DNA of 64,000 nucleotides from Desulfobacterales bacterium (GTDB taxonomy: Bacteria > Desulfobacterota > Desulfobacteria > Desulfobacterales > Desulfosalsimonadaceae), in assembly GCA_018335195.1 (NCBI GenBank), contig JAGXKN010000012.1:1-64000 (forward strand). The letters are read 5' to 3'. The translations under genes and the position numbers were made by a program. Under the pieces are notes generated by a model that had not been told where the DNA came from, ran no database searches, and saw nothing but the letters and a program-made list of their open reading frames with translations. Position 1 is the first letter of the stretch; each line of letters opens with the position of its first letter. Positions 10,277 through 22,267 of this stretch are shown here, piece after piece.

Positions 10277-10418
10277 GGAAATCCGAAATTCGAAACTCGA
10301 AAATCGCGCGAAGCATCCCGCGGGGATAAGCAAATTCGAAATTCAAACAGCCCAATGACCGAAACAAAGCGGGTGAAGGTTCTTCGTTTCTGTCGATGTT
10401 CCGGATTTCGAATTTATG
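10277..10418. repeat. Dispersed AATTCGAAATTC-type repeat, copy 1
   Basis: An AT-rich stretch with repeated TTCGAA cores. It contains AAGCAAATTCGAAATTC followed by CCAATGACCGAAACAAAG. The same order of blocks occurs in reverse orientation at 32525-32675. No coding potential is seen. It lies between glyS and the small gene at 10495. Confidence 0.7.
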
Positions 10419-10494
10419 ATTGAATTATATCAATCTCGGGATGCTACCTGAATGAAGGTTGCAATTTTTTTGTCGGCAGTTACAGGAGGCCCTT

Positions 10495-12802
<2,308 letters not shown>

Positions 12803-12848
12803 GTCGCTTGATATCTCCCCCTGCATGCATTATAATTGAAACGGAAAA

Positions 12849-12927
12849 CCACGAATTGCACGAAGATCACGAAGTAAATGATTGTATAAAATTTATTCTC
12901 CGTGCGCTTCGTGCTCTTTGTGGGTGG
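12849..12927. repeat. CACGAAG inverted repeat
   Basis: The left arm carries ACGAATTGCACGAAGATCAC and a following GAAG. The right arm carries CTTCGTGCTCTTTGTGGG. They can pair into an imperfect hairpin around an AT-rich loop. A related half-site (CATCGTGGGCTTCGTGGTGA) lies at about 1630-1649 between mfd and the SurA-like gene. It sits between ligA and the acylphosphatase gene. Confidence 0.6.
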
Positions 12928-12978
12928 TTTGGATTTTTTTTTCCGGATAATAACGCATTCAGAAAGGAGTGATTGCAT

Positions 12979-13260
12979 ATGGCGGAAAAAAGGGCTGTGC
13001 GTGCAAATATCAGCGGACGGGTCCAGGGGGTGAATTTTCGGATGGAAACCACCCGCGCGGCCGAGCGCTGCGGTGTCGGCGGCTGGGTAAGAAACCAGGC
13101 CGACGGTACGGTTGAGGCGTACTTCGAGGGCGATGCCGAAAATGTGGATGCGGTTCTCGATTGGTGCCGGAAGGGACCGCCTGCAGCCTCGGTAACGGAT
13201 GTGAAAGTGCAGGAGGAAACCTATACCGGTAAGTATCCGGATTTCAATGTCCGGTTTTAA
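12979..13260 (+). CDS. acyP: Acylphosphatase
   Basis: 93 residues. The signature GRVQGVNFR holds the phosphate-binding arginine, and GWVRNQADGTVEA holds the catalytic asparagine. Together they define acylphosphatases, which hydrolyse carboxyl-phosphate bonds such as acetyl phosphate. AAAGGAG lies 9 bases before the ATG at 12979; an in-frame TTG two codons upstream has no such support. A bidirectional terminator follows. Confidence 0.92.
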   Translation: MAEKRAVRANISGRVQGVNFRMETTRAAERCGVGGWVRNQADGTVEAYFEGDAENVDAVLDWCRKGPPAASVTDVKVQEETYTGKYPDFNVRF

Positions 13261-13297
13261 GCGCCCGGACGTTGAACGCAACCGGATTTGAATCAAA

Positions 13298-13331
13298 AAA
13301 AGGGGCGGTTGGCAAATGAACCGCCCCTTTT
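13298..13331. terminator. Bidirectional intrinsic terminator between acyP and the HU gene
   Basis: A 13-base perfect stem, AAAAGGGGCGGTT paired with AACCGCCCCTTTT, closes on an 8-base loop. A-runs on the left and T-runs on the right serve both convergent genes. Confidence 0.9.
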
Positions 13332-13363
13332 ACAACTGGCAATCGTTCAAAAACGCGAAGCGC

Positions 13364-13636
13364 TTAGATGGATTCGCGTAATTGCTTGCCGGGCTTGAAC
13401 TTGACGACGTTGCGTGCCTTGATCTTGATCGGAGCACCGGTCTGCGGATTTCTGCCGGTCCGCGCTTTACGGCGAACCTTCTGGAAAGTGCCAAAACCCA
13501 CCAGCGTGACTTTGCCGTCCTTTTTCTTCAAGGACTTGACCACGCCGTCCATAAAGGAATTGAGCGCTGCGGTGGCCGCAACCTTGGAAATACCGGCTTC
13601 CTTTGCCATTTTTTCGACCAATTCGGCTTTTGTCAT
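13364..13636 (-). CDS. hup: DNA-binding protein HU
   Basis: 90 residues, basic. It has the HU/IHF dimerisation helices at the N-terminus (MTKAELVEKMAKEAGISKVA), the conserved GFGTF, and the DNA-binding arm with RTGRNPQTG and the intercalating proline. HU bends and compacts DNA. GGAGGG lies about 8 bases upstream of the ATG. It is monocistronic, with its own promoter-like sequence and the terminator shared with acyP. It may be HU or an IHF-like paralogue; the sequence favours HU. Confidence 0.95.
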   Translation of the reverse strand: MTKAELVEKMAKEAGISKVAATAALNSFMDGVVKSLKKKDGKVTLVGFGTFQKVRRKARTGRNPQTGAPIKIKARNVVKFKPGKQLRESI

Positions 13637-13690
13637 GACTTTTCCCTCCCTTTGGTTTTAAGGTTCATTAAAAAGCCCTGATTTTATGAT

Positions 13691-13719
13691 AACTTAAAGT
13701 AGGTTTTCCGGCTTGTCAA
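13691..13719 (-). promoter_or_regulatory. Probable sigma-70 promoter of the HU gene
   Basis: On the minus strand a perfect TTGACA (-35) at 13714-13719 is followed after 17 bases by TAAGTT at 13691-13696. The -10 is weak (3 of 6), but the spacing is ideal and the position suits the HU start at 13636. Confidence 0.5.
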
Positions 13720-13906
13720 TACATAAAATGCGATTTTCCCAAATTTTTTTAAAAATTGTGTCCGTTAACCGTGATCTGGAGTGCGTTTGAAAGTGCTTTG
13801 AAGCTCAAGATCATGTATCATCATCGTGTGAACTCACTATAAAATGCATACGTTCATGGTGTGGGCAACAAGGGTGATCCGAACGGAAAACTGCCCGGGG
13901 CAGGGA

Positions 13907-15187
13907 TCAGAAAAGCGCGTCAACAAAGCGTTTCGGGTCAAATGGCTGAAGATCTTCGATGGCCTCCCCAACCCCTATGTATTGGAGCGGGAGCTTCATG
14001 GTATTGCAGATGCCCACGACAATGCCGCCCTTGGCGGTGCCGTCGAGTTTGGTCAAAATCAGGCCGGTCACCCCGATGCCCTCGTGAAATAATTTCGCCT
14101 GAGACAGGGCGTTCTGGCCGGTGGTGGCATCGAGTACGAGCAGGATCTCGTGCGGGGCGCCGGGCATTTTTTTATCAATGCTGCGCTTGATTTTTTTGAG
14201 TTGTTCCATGAGGTTGACCTTGGTGTGCAGCCGGCCGGCCGTGTCAATGATAACCCGGTCAATGCCGCGGGGCTCGGCAGCTTCCACCGCGTCATAGGCC
14301 ACTGCAGCCGGATCTGCGTTCTCCCGGTGCTTAACGATCTGCGCCCCGGCCCGTTCCCCCCAGATGGACAACTGCTCAACCGCTGCGGCCCGGAATGTGT
14401 CGGCTGCGCCCAAAAGTACGCTGCAGCCTTCGGCCCGGTACTTGAAAGCCAGCTTGCCGATGGTGGTGGTTTTGCCTACGCCGTTGACGCCGACCACCAT
14501 CACCACGTGGGGATTGTCCATTCGCTGCTCGGGCGCGCCGGTTTCAAAAACTTTCAGGATTTCTTCCTTTAAAAACGCCCGCAGCTCGTCGATGCTGGAA
14601 ATGCGGGAAGCATTTTCCTCGATTTTTCCGATCAGCGCGGTGGTGGTCTCAATGCCCACGTCCGCAGTGATGAGCGCCTCCTCGATGTCCTCGATTGTTT
14701 CCTTGTCAATGCCGCCCTTTTCGGTAAAAACCCGTTCCAGTTGATGGGTCAGGGATTTCCGCGTTTTTTCCAGCCCGCTTTTCAGCCGGTCCATCAGGGA
14801 GACCGGTTCGGCGGCAGGCGCCGGCGGGACTATTGCTTTTTCGGGCGCGGATCCCCCATCTTCTTCTTTTTCTTCCTCGACTTCGGCCGCTACTCCGGTT
14901 TCGGGCTCGGGGACAGGCTCTGCCCCGGTCGTCGCGATTTCAGGCTCAAGCCCGGCTTCGGCTGAGTCTGCCTTTGCGGCCGCTGTCTCAAGCACTGTTT
15001 CATCTCTTGCCTCAATATCTTCCGGATGGCCCGTATCAGCTAGGCGGGCCCTTCTGTGCCGGATCCGCCGTGTCAGCAGGATCAGAAGGAGGATGACGAG
15101 CAATGCCCCTGCAAATTCATCGATCCAGTCAGAGGCGGGCAGGGTCTGGCGGAGCTCGAGATACAACTCAAATAAGCGCTGAAGCAT
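13907..15187 (-). CDS. ftsY: Signal recognition particle receptor FtsY
   Basis: 426 residues: a short membrane-anchoring segment (about 27-40, LLVILLLILLTRR), an acidic A domain rich in Glu and Ala (about 50-125), and the NG GTPase domain with G1 GVNGVGKTTTIGKLA, DTAGR and TKLDG. FtsY docks SRP-ribosome complexes to the membrane for co-translational insertion. I chose the ATG at 15187 because AGGA lies 8 bases before it; a longer in-frame form would overlap smc by over 60 bases. It overlaps the smc 3' end by 20 bases, so the two are coupled. Confidence 0.95.
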   Translation of the reverse strand: MLQRLFELYLELRQTLPASDWIDEFAGALLVILLLILLTRRIRHRRARLADTGHPEDIEARDETVLETAAAKADSAEAGLEPEIATTGAEPVPEPETGVAAEVEEEKEEDGGSAPEKAIVPPAPAAEPVSLMDRLKSGLEKTRKSLTHQLERVFTEKGGIDKETIEDIEEALITADVGIETTTALIGKIEENASRISSIDELRAFLKEEILKVFETGAPEQRMDNPHVVMVVGVNGVGKTTTIGKLAFKYRAEGCSVLLGAADTFRAAAVEQLSIWGERAGAQIVKHRENADPAAVAYDAVEAAEPRGIDRVIIDTAGRLHTKVNLMEQLKKIKRSIDKKMPGAPHEILLVLDATTGQNALSQAKLFHEGIGVTGLILTKLDGTAKGGIVVGICNTMKLPLQYIGVGEAIEDLQPFDPKRFVDALF

Positions 15188-18100
15188 GGTCTGTTCCTTT
15201 ACCGGGATCCGCATCCGCATTCTGGGCATTGATTTTCATGGCTTCTTCAATATTGACCGATATGAGCCGGGAGACGCCGCTTCCGGCCATGGTGATCCCG
15301 AAGAGCATGTCCGAGAACTCCATGGTTTTCTTGTTGTGGGTGATCATGATGATCTGGGTGTTTTCCCCGATAATTTTCAGCAGCTCGTTGAAGCGTTCCA
15401 CGTTGATGTCATCGAGCGGAGCGTCAATTTCATCGAGCAGGCAGAAGGCGGCCGGGTTTAAAAGAAAAATGGCAAATATAAACGCAATGGCAGACAGGGC
15501 CTTTTCCCCGCCGGAAAGCAGGCTGAGCCGGCTGACCTTCTTGCCGGGCGGATGGATCATGAGTTCCACCCCGGTTTCCAGCGGCTTGTCCGGCTGGGTG
15601 AGTTCCAGCCAGGCCGCCCCCCCGTTGAACAGTTTCGGGAACAGCTCGGCAAATTTTTCGTTGATGGCATCAAATGTTTCAACAAACAGCTTGCGGGTAA
15701 TCCGGTTGATGCGGTGGATCACGTTTTCCAGGTCCCCCAGAGCCTCTTCCAGGTCATCGCGGTGGCCGGCAAGAAAATCGTACCGGTTCTTCTGGGTTTC
15801 ATGGGCCTCGATGGCCCCGAGATTGACCTCGCCCATGTGATCGATTTTCTGTTTCAGGGCGGCGCGCTCGCTTTCCTCCTTTTCAATGGAAAAATCCGCT
15901 GCGAAGACCTGGTCGCGGCAGGCGGCCCGGACCTGGTCGAATGAATCCGCGTATTTTTCCAGAAAACGGTTGACCAGGTTCTCCTGGTTGATGCGCAGTC
16001 CGGAGAGATCGAGCTCGATCTGGTGGATTTTTTCCCGGGTCTGTTCAAGTTCGCTCTGGGTGCTGGAAATGCTTTTATCCGTTTCCTGCTGCCGACTGGC
16101 CAGGGCCTGGTGATCGGATTGCTCGGACTTGAGTTTTTCGCGCAGGGACTGCAGCTCCCCTTTTTCCGCCTCAAGCCCTTTTTTCATCTCATCCATCCGG
16201 TGCCGGGCCTGATCGGCCTGTTTTTGTTTCCGGTCCATGTCCTTTTGGATCTGTTCAACCTTGCCTGCGCCTTCATCCCTATATTCCTTGAGCCGGTCCA
16301 CGGTTTGCCGGGCATTGTCGAGTTCTGCGGAGCGCTTTGTAAACTGGAGCTTCAGATCCATCTGCCGGTTTTCAAATGCCTTGATCTTTTCGTTTAATGT
16401 CTCGATCTGCTGATTGCGCGCCTCAATATCGGCTTCCAGGGATTCGATTTCTTCCGATATACCGGACAGCGCATTGTCATGTTCGGCGATTTCGTCGCTG
16501 ATATCCTCTTTTTCCCCCTGCAGCCTTTCCTGCTCCAGGGTTACGACTTCCAGGTGCCGCCGGGCCTGCTTGAGCTTTTCATCGGTCTTGTACAGGGTTT
16601 TTTCCGCCTCGAGAAGCTCGGCATCGTTTTTGTGTTTTTTCTCCGTGTGCGCGGCAAGTTCATTTTCATAATCCCGGACCGCGGATTCGAGTGCCTCCTG
16701 TTGCTGCCGGGCGGTTCTGAGGTTTTCATCAACCTCATTCAGGCTGTGTTGGACTTGGCGGATCTCCTGTTTTTTTTCCAGGATTCCCGCCAGCCGGTCT
16801 GCGCTGCCGCCGGTGGTGATGCCCGAGCAATCTGTCATGTCACCGTTTTGCGTGACCACGCGCGAAAAGGTATTTTCCGAATCCAGCGCGGACCTTGCGG
16901 TTTGCAGGTCTTCTGCCACGCCCACGTCTCCGATGAGCGCGTCAATAACTACCTCGAATCCTTCCCGGACCCGGATGTGGTTTCGGATGGGTGAGATCCG
17001 GCCGTTTCCCCCCGAATCCGCACGGGGGCGGGCTGACATGTTGATCGGAACAAATCCGCTTCTGCCGGCACTGTTCTTTTTCAGGTAATCGACCGCACCC
17101 ATGCCGGCCGTACAGTCGCTGACAACGATATACTGCAGGGTTTCGCCAAGGGCGGCTTCGGCGGCCTGCTCGTATCCGGGCTCCGGCTCGATGAGATCGG
17201 CAATGATCTCCATGCAGCCGGGACCGCCCGCCGCACCTGCCAGTTCCGGCTCCTTGCGCGCCTTCATCACGGCCCGGACGCCGTCCTTGTACCATTCAAA
17301 ATTGGACTGCATCCGGTTTAACACGCTTAACTTGGATTTATACTTGGCGCGTTCATTGGAAAGCTCGTTTACATGCTTGATTTGTGCGTTTAATTCCTGT
17401 CTTTCGGATTTTACGGCCTCCCGGCAGCGCTGGATTTCCTCTGCCAGCCAGTCATTGGTCTGCCGGAGTTTTTCCTGTTTGTCCTGCTGCGAGTGGCGGG
17501 TTTCCGTGAGTTCGGCGATATTGTTCTCGGTTTCCGCCTTGTCGGATTCCACCTGTTTGAGCCGTCGTTTGACGTGATCCTTGTTGGCTGCGGCATTCTG
17601 GTAGATGTTCTGGTATTTGGCCCGCTGGGCGGACAGTTCCATCTGGCGTTTTTTCTGTTGCTCAAGGGCTTCCTTGAGTTCTGCGAGCTGCTGCTGATCT
17701 TCCTCTGAAGCCGACTTCTGTTCCGCGAGCTGCGATTCGATATCATCGATCCCGGACTGCAGTTCCCGGGTTTTTTCCGTGCCCTCTTCAATCTCGGAGG
17801 CGATTTTTTTGTTTTTGGCCTCAACTTCTTCCAGTGACTGCTTGAGACCGGTGATTTCTTCCTCCAAGCGGCTTTGTTCATCAGCCAGGTGCTTGAGCTC
17901 GTTTTCGGCCTTGTCCGTGTTGCGCTGCTTTTCGGATTTCTGCGCCTGCAGCTTTGAGATTTCCGCTTCCTTTGCCCGCCGGCGCGAATCGATGTCGCTT
18001 AACGCGGCGTTGAGTTCCTCCAGAGCCTCGGCGCTGAAGGTGTCTTTTTCCCTGAGCCGTTCCAGGAGTTTTTCGTTTTCTTCAATCCGCCGGGCATAGT

Positions 18101-18815
18101 CCTCGTAATAGTAAACGGCAATGCGGATCTCCGCCTGTTTCAGCCGCTGCCTGCGGTCCTTGTAGCGCCGGGCTTTTTCAGCCTGCTCGGAAAGGGTTTC
18201 GAGCTGGCTCTCGATTTCCTCGAGCACGTCGTTGATGCGCGTGAGGTTTTCGCGCGTGGCATTGACCTTGGATATGGCTTCCTGCCGGCGGGTTTTGTAT
18301 CTGACCACCCCGGCGGCTTCCTCGATAAAGCTCCGGCGCTCCTCTGCGGTGGCATCGGTGATCGCGCCGATGTTGCCCTGCTGGATAATGGCGCATGAGC
18401 GTGTGCCCATGCCGTAGCGCAGGAAGATGTCGTGAATGTCCTTGAGCCGGCACGGCTGCTTGTTTATCAGGTAGGCGCTTTCCCCGGACCTGTAAAGTCT
18501 GCGTGTGATCATGATTTCGGAATAGGCGCTGACCGGGGAGGGCGCGTGCTCGGAAATGTCTGCCAGGGTCAGAGAGACCTCGGCCATGTTCACCGGCGCC
18601 TTTTTGTCGGTTCCGGAAAAAATTACATCGCCCATGGCTTTGCCGCGCAACTGCCGGACGCTCTGTTCTCCCATGACCCATTTGATGGCGTCAATCACGT
18701 TGCTTTTTCCGCAGCCGTTGGGCCCCACGACCGCAGAGACGCCGGGCGGGAAGTGGATTGTGCATTTGTCGGCAAAGGACTTGAATCCGTAGATTTCGAG
18801 TTTCTTCAATTGCAT
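15168..18815 (-). CDS. smc: Chromosome segregation protein SMC
   Basis: 1,215 residues in the SMC layout. The N-terminal head has Walker A (VVGPNGCGKSNVIDAIKW, about 26-43) and the QQGNIG loop. A long coiled coil (about 170-500) leads to a globular hinge (about 520-680) and a returning coiled coil. The C-terminal head carries the ABC signature LSGGEKALSA and Walker B FCLLDEIDAPLDD. The ATPase dimer organises and segregates the nucleoid with ScpAB. ftsY follows with overlap. No strong Shine-Dalgarno was seen before the ATG. Confidence 0.97.
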   Translation of the reverse strand: MQLKKLEIYGFKSFADKCTIHFPPGVSAVVGPNGCGKSNVIDAIKWVMGEQSVRQLRGKAMGDVIFSGTDKKAPVNMAEVSLTLADISEHAPSPVSAYSEIMITRRLYRSGESAYLINKQPCRLKDIHDIFLRYGMGTRSCAIIQQGNIGAITDATAEERRSFIEEAAGVVRYKTRRQEAISKVNATRENLTRINDVLEEIESQLETLSEQAEKARRYKDRRQRLKQAEIRIAVYYYEDYARRIEENEKLLERLREKDTFSAEALEELNAALSDIDSRRRAKEAEISKLQAQKSEKQRNTDKAENELKHLADEQSRLEEEITGLKQSLEEVEAKNKKIASEIEEGTEKTRELQSGIDDIESQLAEQKSASEEDQQQLAELKEALEQQKKRQMELSAQRAKYQNIYQNAAANKDHVKRRLKQVESDKAETENNIAELTETRHSQQDKQEKLRQTNDWLAEEIQRCREAVKSERQELNAQIKHVNELSNERAKYKSKLSVLNRMQSNFEWYKDGVRAVMKARKEPELAGAAGGPGCMEIIADLIEPEPGYEQAAEAALGETLQYIVVSDCTAGMGAVDYLKKNSAGRSGFVPINMSARPRADSGGNGRISPIRNHIRVREGFEVVIDALIGDVGVAEDLQTARSALDSENTFSRVVTQNGDMTDCSGITTGGSADRLAGILEKKQEIRQVQHSLNEVDENLRTARQQQEALESAVRDYENELAAHTEKKHKNDAELLEAEKTLYKTDEKLKQARRHLEVVTLEQERLQGEKEDISDEIAEHDNALSGISEEIESLEADIEARNQQIETLNEKIKAFENRQMDLKLQFTKRSAELDNARQTVDRLKEYRDEGAGKVEQIQKDMDRKQKQADQARHRMDEMKKGLEAEKGELQSLREKLKSEQSDHQALASRQQETDKSISSTQSELEQTREKIHQIELDLSGLRINQENLVNRFLEKYADSFDQVRAACRDQVFAADFSIEKEESERAALKQKIDHMGEVNLGAIEAHETQKNRYDFLAGHRDDLEEALGDLENVIHRINRITRKLFVETFDAINEKFAELFPKLFNGGAAWLELTQPDKPLETGVELMIHPPGKKVSRLSLLSGGEKALSAIAFIFAIFLLNPAAFCLLDEIDAPLDDINVERFNELLKIIGENTQIIMITHNKKTMEFSDMLFGITMAGSGVSRLISVNIEEAMKINAQNADADPGKGTDHASALI

Positions 18816-19026
18816 GGAAAACGCCTTGATTGCCGGTAAAGCAGCGGCGGGTCGATGACCGGGATGTGGCCGGTCAATCCGGATGTCCGGGTTTATTCTC
18901 TGGCATCGGGTATCGGAATTTGCTACATTTCAAAACTTATTTATCCTGAATTGGATTATCTAACCTGAAATCCGGCTTGCGTGCAATAGAAAAATCCGGC
19001 TGGACCCGGCCAAAAGCAGTGAAAAC

Positions 19027-19998
19027 ATGATTCAAATTGTTCGCAGATACTGGTTTTTAATCGGCCTGTTTGCAGTTTTTGCCCTGACCATTCTGGATCC
19101 CACAGACGGACTGGCCGAGATGGGGCAATGGCTCAAGTCCCGGCAAGGCCCGGATGCGGTGATATTCCTGGTTTTTCTGTTTTCCGGGATGCTCTTGAAC
19201 CCGCGCCTGATTCGCTCCGGCCTGTCAGATATATCCGGTACGCTGCTTTCCCTGGCACTGATATTTCTGGCTGCCCCCGCAATCGCCGCGCTCGCCGGTC
19301 TGGTCCCGCTGCAAACCGGCTTGGCCGTCGGTTTGTTCCTGGTGGCGGTTATGCCCACCACCATGAGTTCTGGGGTGGTGATGAGCGGGGCTGCGGGCGG
19401 CAATCCCGCCCATGCCCTTTTCATCACGATCCTGGCCAACATCCTGTGTATGTTCACCATCCCGCTGACTCTCCCCCTTCTGCTCAATTTAACCGGCGTT
19501 TCCACAGAGATCGTGTTTAACCGCCTGTCGGTGATGATCAAAATTGCCCTGTACGTGCTCGTTCCCCTGTGTATCGGCCTTTTGATCAAGTACCGGGGCG
19601 GTGCCCATGTCGAATCCGCCGGGCCGAAGCTGCAGGTGATCAATCAGTGTCTGATCCTGGTCATTGTCTGGATGGGGGTGGCCCAGGCCCGGGACGTGCT
19701 GGCAGGGGACTGGTTTGCGATGGTTTCGATTGCGGGGTTAACGGTGCTGTTTCACCTGGCACTGCTGGGATTTGCGTTTTTTGCAGTCTACCTGTTTTCC
19801 ATTCCTCGCGGGCGCATGGAAGCCGTGGTCTTCATGGGCAGCCAGAAGACCCTGCCGCTGTCGATTATCCTGCAGGTCACCCTTTTTCCCCAGTACGGAC
19901 ATGCCCTGATGGTGTGCGTGCTGCATCATCTTGTCTCACTGCTGATAGACGGCTTCCTAGTGGGGCGCCTGAGCCGTTTCGGCAGGGGGGAAAATTAA
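19027..19998 (+). CDS. Bile acid:sodium symporter-like (SBF-like) transporter
   Basis: 323 residues, nearly all membrane: about 9-10 hydrophobic helices, starting with RRYWFLIGLFAVFALTILDP. The segments AVMPTTMSSGVVMSGAAGGN and MGSQKTLPLSIILQ resemble the two crossing-helix motifs of the SLC10A7/YfeH branch of the bile-acid symporter fold. These proteins are probably sodium-coupled organic anion carriers, but substrates are mostly unknown. It stands alone; the upstream 18816-19026 has no recognised feature. Confidence 0.8.
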   Translation: MIQIVRRYWFLIGLFAVFALTILDPTDGLAEMGQWLKSRQGPDAVIFLVFLFSGMLLNPRLIRSGLSDISGTLLSLALIFLAAPAIAALAGLVPLQTGLAVGLFLVAVMPTTMSSGVVMSGAAGGNPAHALFITILANILCMFTIPLTLPLLLNLTGVSTEIVFNRLSVMIKIALYVLVPLCIGLLIKYRGGAHVESAGPKLQVINQCLILVIVWMGVAQARDVLAGDWFAMVSIAGLTVLFHLALLGFAFFAVYLFSIPRGRMEAVVFMGSQKTLPLSIILQVTLFPQYGHALMVCVLHHLVSLLIDGFLVGRLSRFGRGEN

Positions 19999-20037
19999 TT
20001 TTTGCAGAAGAATGCAGGCATTGACAATCGTATATCG

Positions 20038-20096
20038 GTAGGGGCGAACCTGCGTGTTCGCCCGGGGAGAGGGCGAACACGCAGGTTCACCCCTAC
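20038..20096. repeat. Near-perfect GTAGGGGCGAACCTGCG hairpin repeat
   Basis: Two 26-base arms with a single mismatch flank a 7-base loop. Each arm reads GTAGGGG(C/T)GAACCTGCGTG outward from the end. It lies between the SBF-type gene and the glpD 3' end. Sequences of this type recur as mobile hairpins in many unrelated bacterial genomes (from memory). It could also terminate the two convergent transcripts. Confidence 0.85.
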
Positions 20097-20147
20097 GGTG
20101 CCGTGCTGCCGGGCAATATATCCGGCATATGGAGGCGGAGGCGCAGA

Positions 20148-21707
20148 TTAGTCCAGCAGGTAGCCCCGGGCCAGGGTATGATAGTCATCCACCTGCTTTT
20201 GAATCCAGTCTTCATCGTGTCCGAGTTCTGCGGCCATCAGTTCGGCCACTTTGGGCGCGGCCTCCATGCTGGCGCGGGCATCGAGAAGCAGTGCCCGGGT
20301 GCGCCTGGCAAGAAAATCCTCCGGGGTGCGCGCCATTTCATGCCGCACCGCCCATACCGCTTCCGCGGCAATATTGCGCAGCCGGGGATGAATCGGTTCA
20401 TCTAATTCGGGTTTGTCGTTAAGCAGGTCCCGTATGCCGGCGGCATCTGCGCCGTATACGGCCAGGTCCCCGAATTTGTCGGCATGGTTGTGATATCCGT
20501 GGATATGCAGGTCATAGGTCACGCAGGGGCGGTCATCCAGGTAGGCCACGGTGGCGGCCTGGTCAATGGTGTCTTCTGCCATTTTCCGGTACGTGGTCCA
20601 TTTGCCGCCGGTGATGGTGACCAGTCCGGACCGGGAGATGTAAATGGTGTGATCCCGGGAAATCGATGAGGTGTCGCCGCTTTCGTCCTGGCTGACCAGC
20701 GGGCGCAGGCCGGCGAAAATACTGCGCACGTCCGAGGCGACCGGATCCTTTTCCAGGTATTTGGCCGCATGGGAAAGCAGGAACTCGATTTCGTAATCCA
20801 GGGCCCGGGGTTCGAGCAGGGCGTCTTCCACCATGGTATCAGTGGTGCCGACAATCACCTTGTCATGCCAGGGCGTGGCAAACAGTACCCTGCCGTCTGC
20901 AGTATGCGGAACCATGATGGCGGTGTCCCCGGGAAGAAAGGATTCGTCGAGCACGATATGCACGCCCTGGCTGGGCAGGATCATCTGGTTGGCCTTTGGA
21001 TCGTCCATGTGCAGGACCTGGTCGGTGAACACGCCGGTGGCGTTGATTACGCCCCTGGACCGGATTTCGTATTCCTCGCCGGTTTCCATGTCCTTTGCCT
21101 GCACCCCGGCGGTCATTTCGTTTTCCTTGATCATGCCGACGACCTTCATGTAGTTGATCACCGTGCCGGACTGTTCCACCACGGTTTGTGCCATGTTCAC
21201 CGCCAGGCGGGAATCGTCGAATTGGCCGTCGTAATAGATGATCCCGCCGCGAAGGCCTTCGGTTTCCACGGTGGGCAGGTACTGCCGGGTTTTTTCCCTG
21301 GAAAGAAACTTGGAATGGCCGAACCCGTGTTTTCCGGCCAGCATGTCGTAGAGTTTCAGGCCGATGCCGTAAAACGGGCCTTCCCACCAGTCGTAGCTGG
21401 GGACCACAAACGGCAGGTTGTGTACCAGGTGGGGCGCGTTTCTCCGCAGCCGCCCGCGTTCCTTTAGGGCCTCGAGCACCAGGGAGACGTTTCCTTGCTG
21501 GAGGTATCTGACCCCGCCGTGAATGAGCTTGGTGCTCCGGCTGGAAGTGCCCTTGGCAAAATCGTCCTGTTCCAGCAGCAGGACCTGGTATCCCCTGGAG
21601 GCGGCTTCAATGGCGCATCCCAGCCCTGTGGCGCCCCCGCCGACAATGATGAAGTCCCAGGGATCCCGGGTATGCCTGATCCGCGAGATCATTTCGTTTC
21701 GGTTCAT
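20148..21707 (-). CDS. glpD: FAD-dependent glycerol-3-phosphate dehydrogenase
   Basis: 519 residues. The N-terminal dinucleotide fold has DFIIVGGGATGLGCAIEAA, followed by the GlpD motif SSRSTKLIHGGVRYL. The substrate/FAD domain and a helical C-terminal DAO_C domain (about 390-519) follow. It oxidises glycerol 3-phosphate to dihydroxyacetone phosphate at the membrane and passes electrons to quinones. AGGAGG lies 5 bases before the ATG. No glycerol kinase or facilitator is adjacent, so lipid glycerol 3-phosphate is a likely source (inference). Confidence 0.94.
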   Translation of the reverse strand: MNRNEMISRIRHTRDPWDFIIVGGGATGLGCAIEAASRGYQVLLLEQDDFAKGTSSRSTKLIHGGVRYLQQGNVSLVLEALKERGRLRRNAPHLVHNLPFVVPSYDWWEGPFYGIGLKLYDMLAGKHGFGHSKFLSREKTRQYLPTVETEGLRGGIIYYDGQFDDSRLAVNMAQTVVEQSGTVINYMKVVGMIKENEMTAGVQAKDMETGEEYEIRSRGVINATGVFTDQVLHMDDPKANQMILPSQGVHIVLDESFLPGDTAIMVPHTADGRVLFATPWHDKVIVGTTDTMVEDALLEPRALDYEIEFLLSHAAKYLEKDPVASDVRSIFAGLRPLVSQDESGDTSSISRDHTIYISRSGLVTITGGKWTTYRKMAEDTIDQAATVAYLDDRPCVTYDLHIHGYHNHADKFGDLAVYGADAAGIRDLLNDKPELDEPIHPRLRNIAAEAVWAVRHEMARTPEDFLARRTRALLLDARASMEAAPKVAELMAAELGHDEDWIQKQVDDYHTLARGYLLD

Positions 21708-21810
21708 TTGATTCCTCCTGGCAAGGCATTGGTTTTAAAATCTGTAGAGATTTTAAAGCCCGTAAACCATATTGGCAAACAGAAACTTGGGCGCGTCCCT
21801 TGTCCTTGCC

Positions 21811-22150
21811 CCGATCGGTATCGGGATCGAAATCGAAATCGAAGGAAAAATACCGATTCCGATTCCGACCACAACGACGAATCATTGGTTCGTTACCAGT
21901 GCTGTTCAAATCCGTTGGGCCCTGCAAAAAAAGAATCGGGCTTCAAGGTTTTTCGCAGGGTCGGGCCGGCGGGCAAGTTTGCGCCTCTGCCGTCCGCTGG
22001 CGCGCCCGATGCATCTGCGCAAACCACCCCGCCGTTCCGCCGATCACCCTCCCGGTTCGCTTCCCCGGGGAATTCCCGGTGTTTTTCGAAACACTCCGGG
22101 TTTTGTTTGTAACGGGTTTTCCAGCCCCGGTGCGATCGATTATTCTTTGA
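21811..22150. repeat. Long diverged intergenic repeat, copy 1
   Basis: It starts with GATCGGTATCGG followed by GATCGAAATCGAAATCGAAG. It then has GGCCCTGCAAAAAAAG, a GC-rich middle, and ends with CCGGTGCGATCGATTATTCTTT. The same blocks in the same order and orientation occur at 25601-25842. It fills most of the 560-base gene-free interval between the glpD start and the AsmA-family gene. No intact reading frame was recognised on either strand. Confidence 0.7.
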
Positions 22151-22267
22151 CAAGCCCGGGCATCCGTCGGATAATAAAAAATATCGGGTAAGAACTGTGC
22201 GGCGGCTTTTTTGAGCTTTCGTGGCGTTAAGAGTTATCATCATACGCATTGAGGACAGGGTGCAGAC

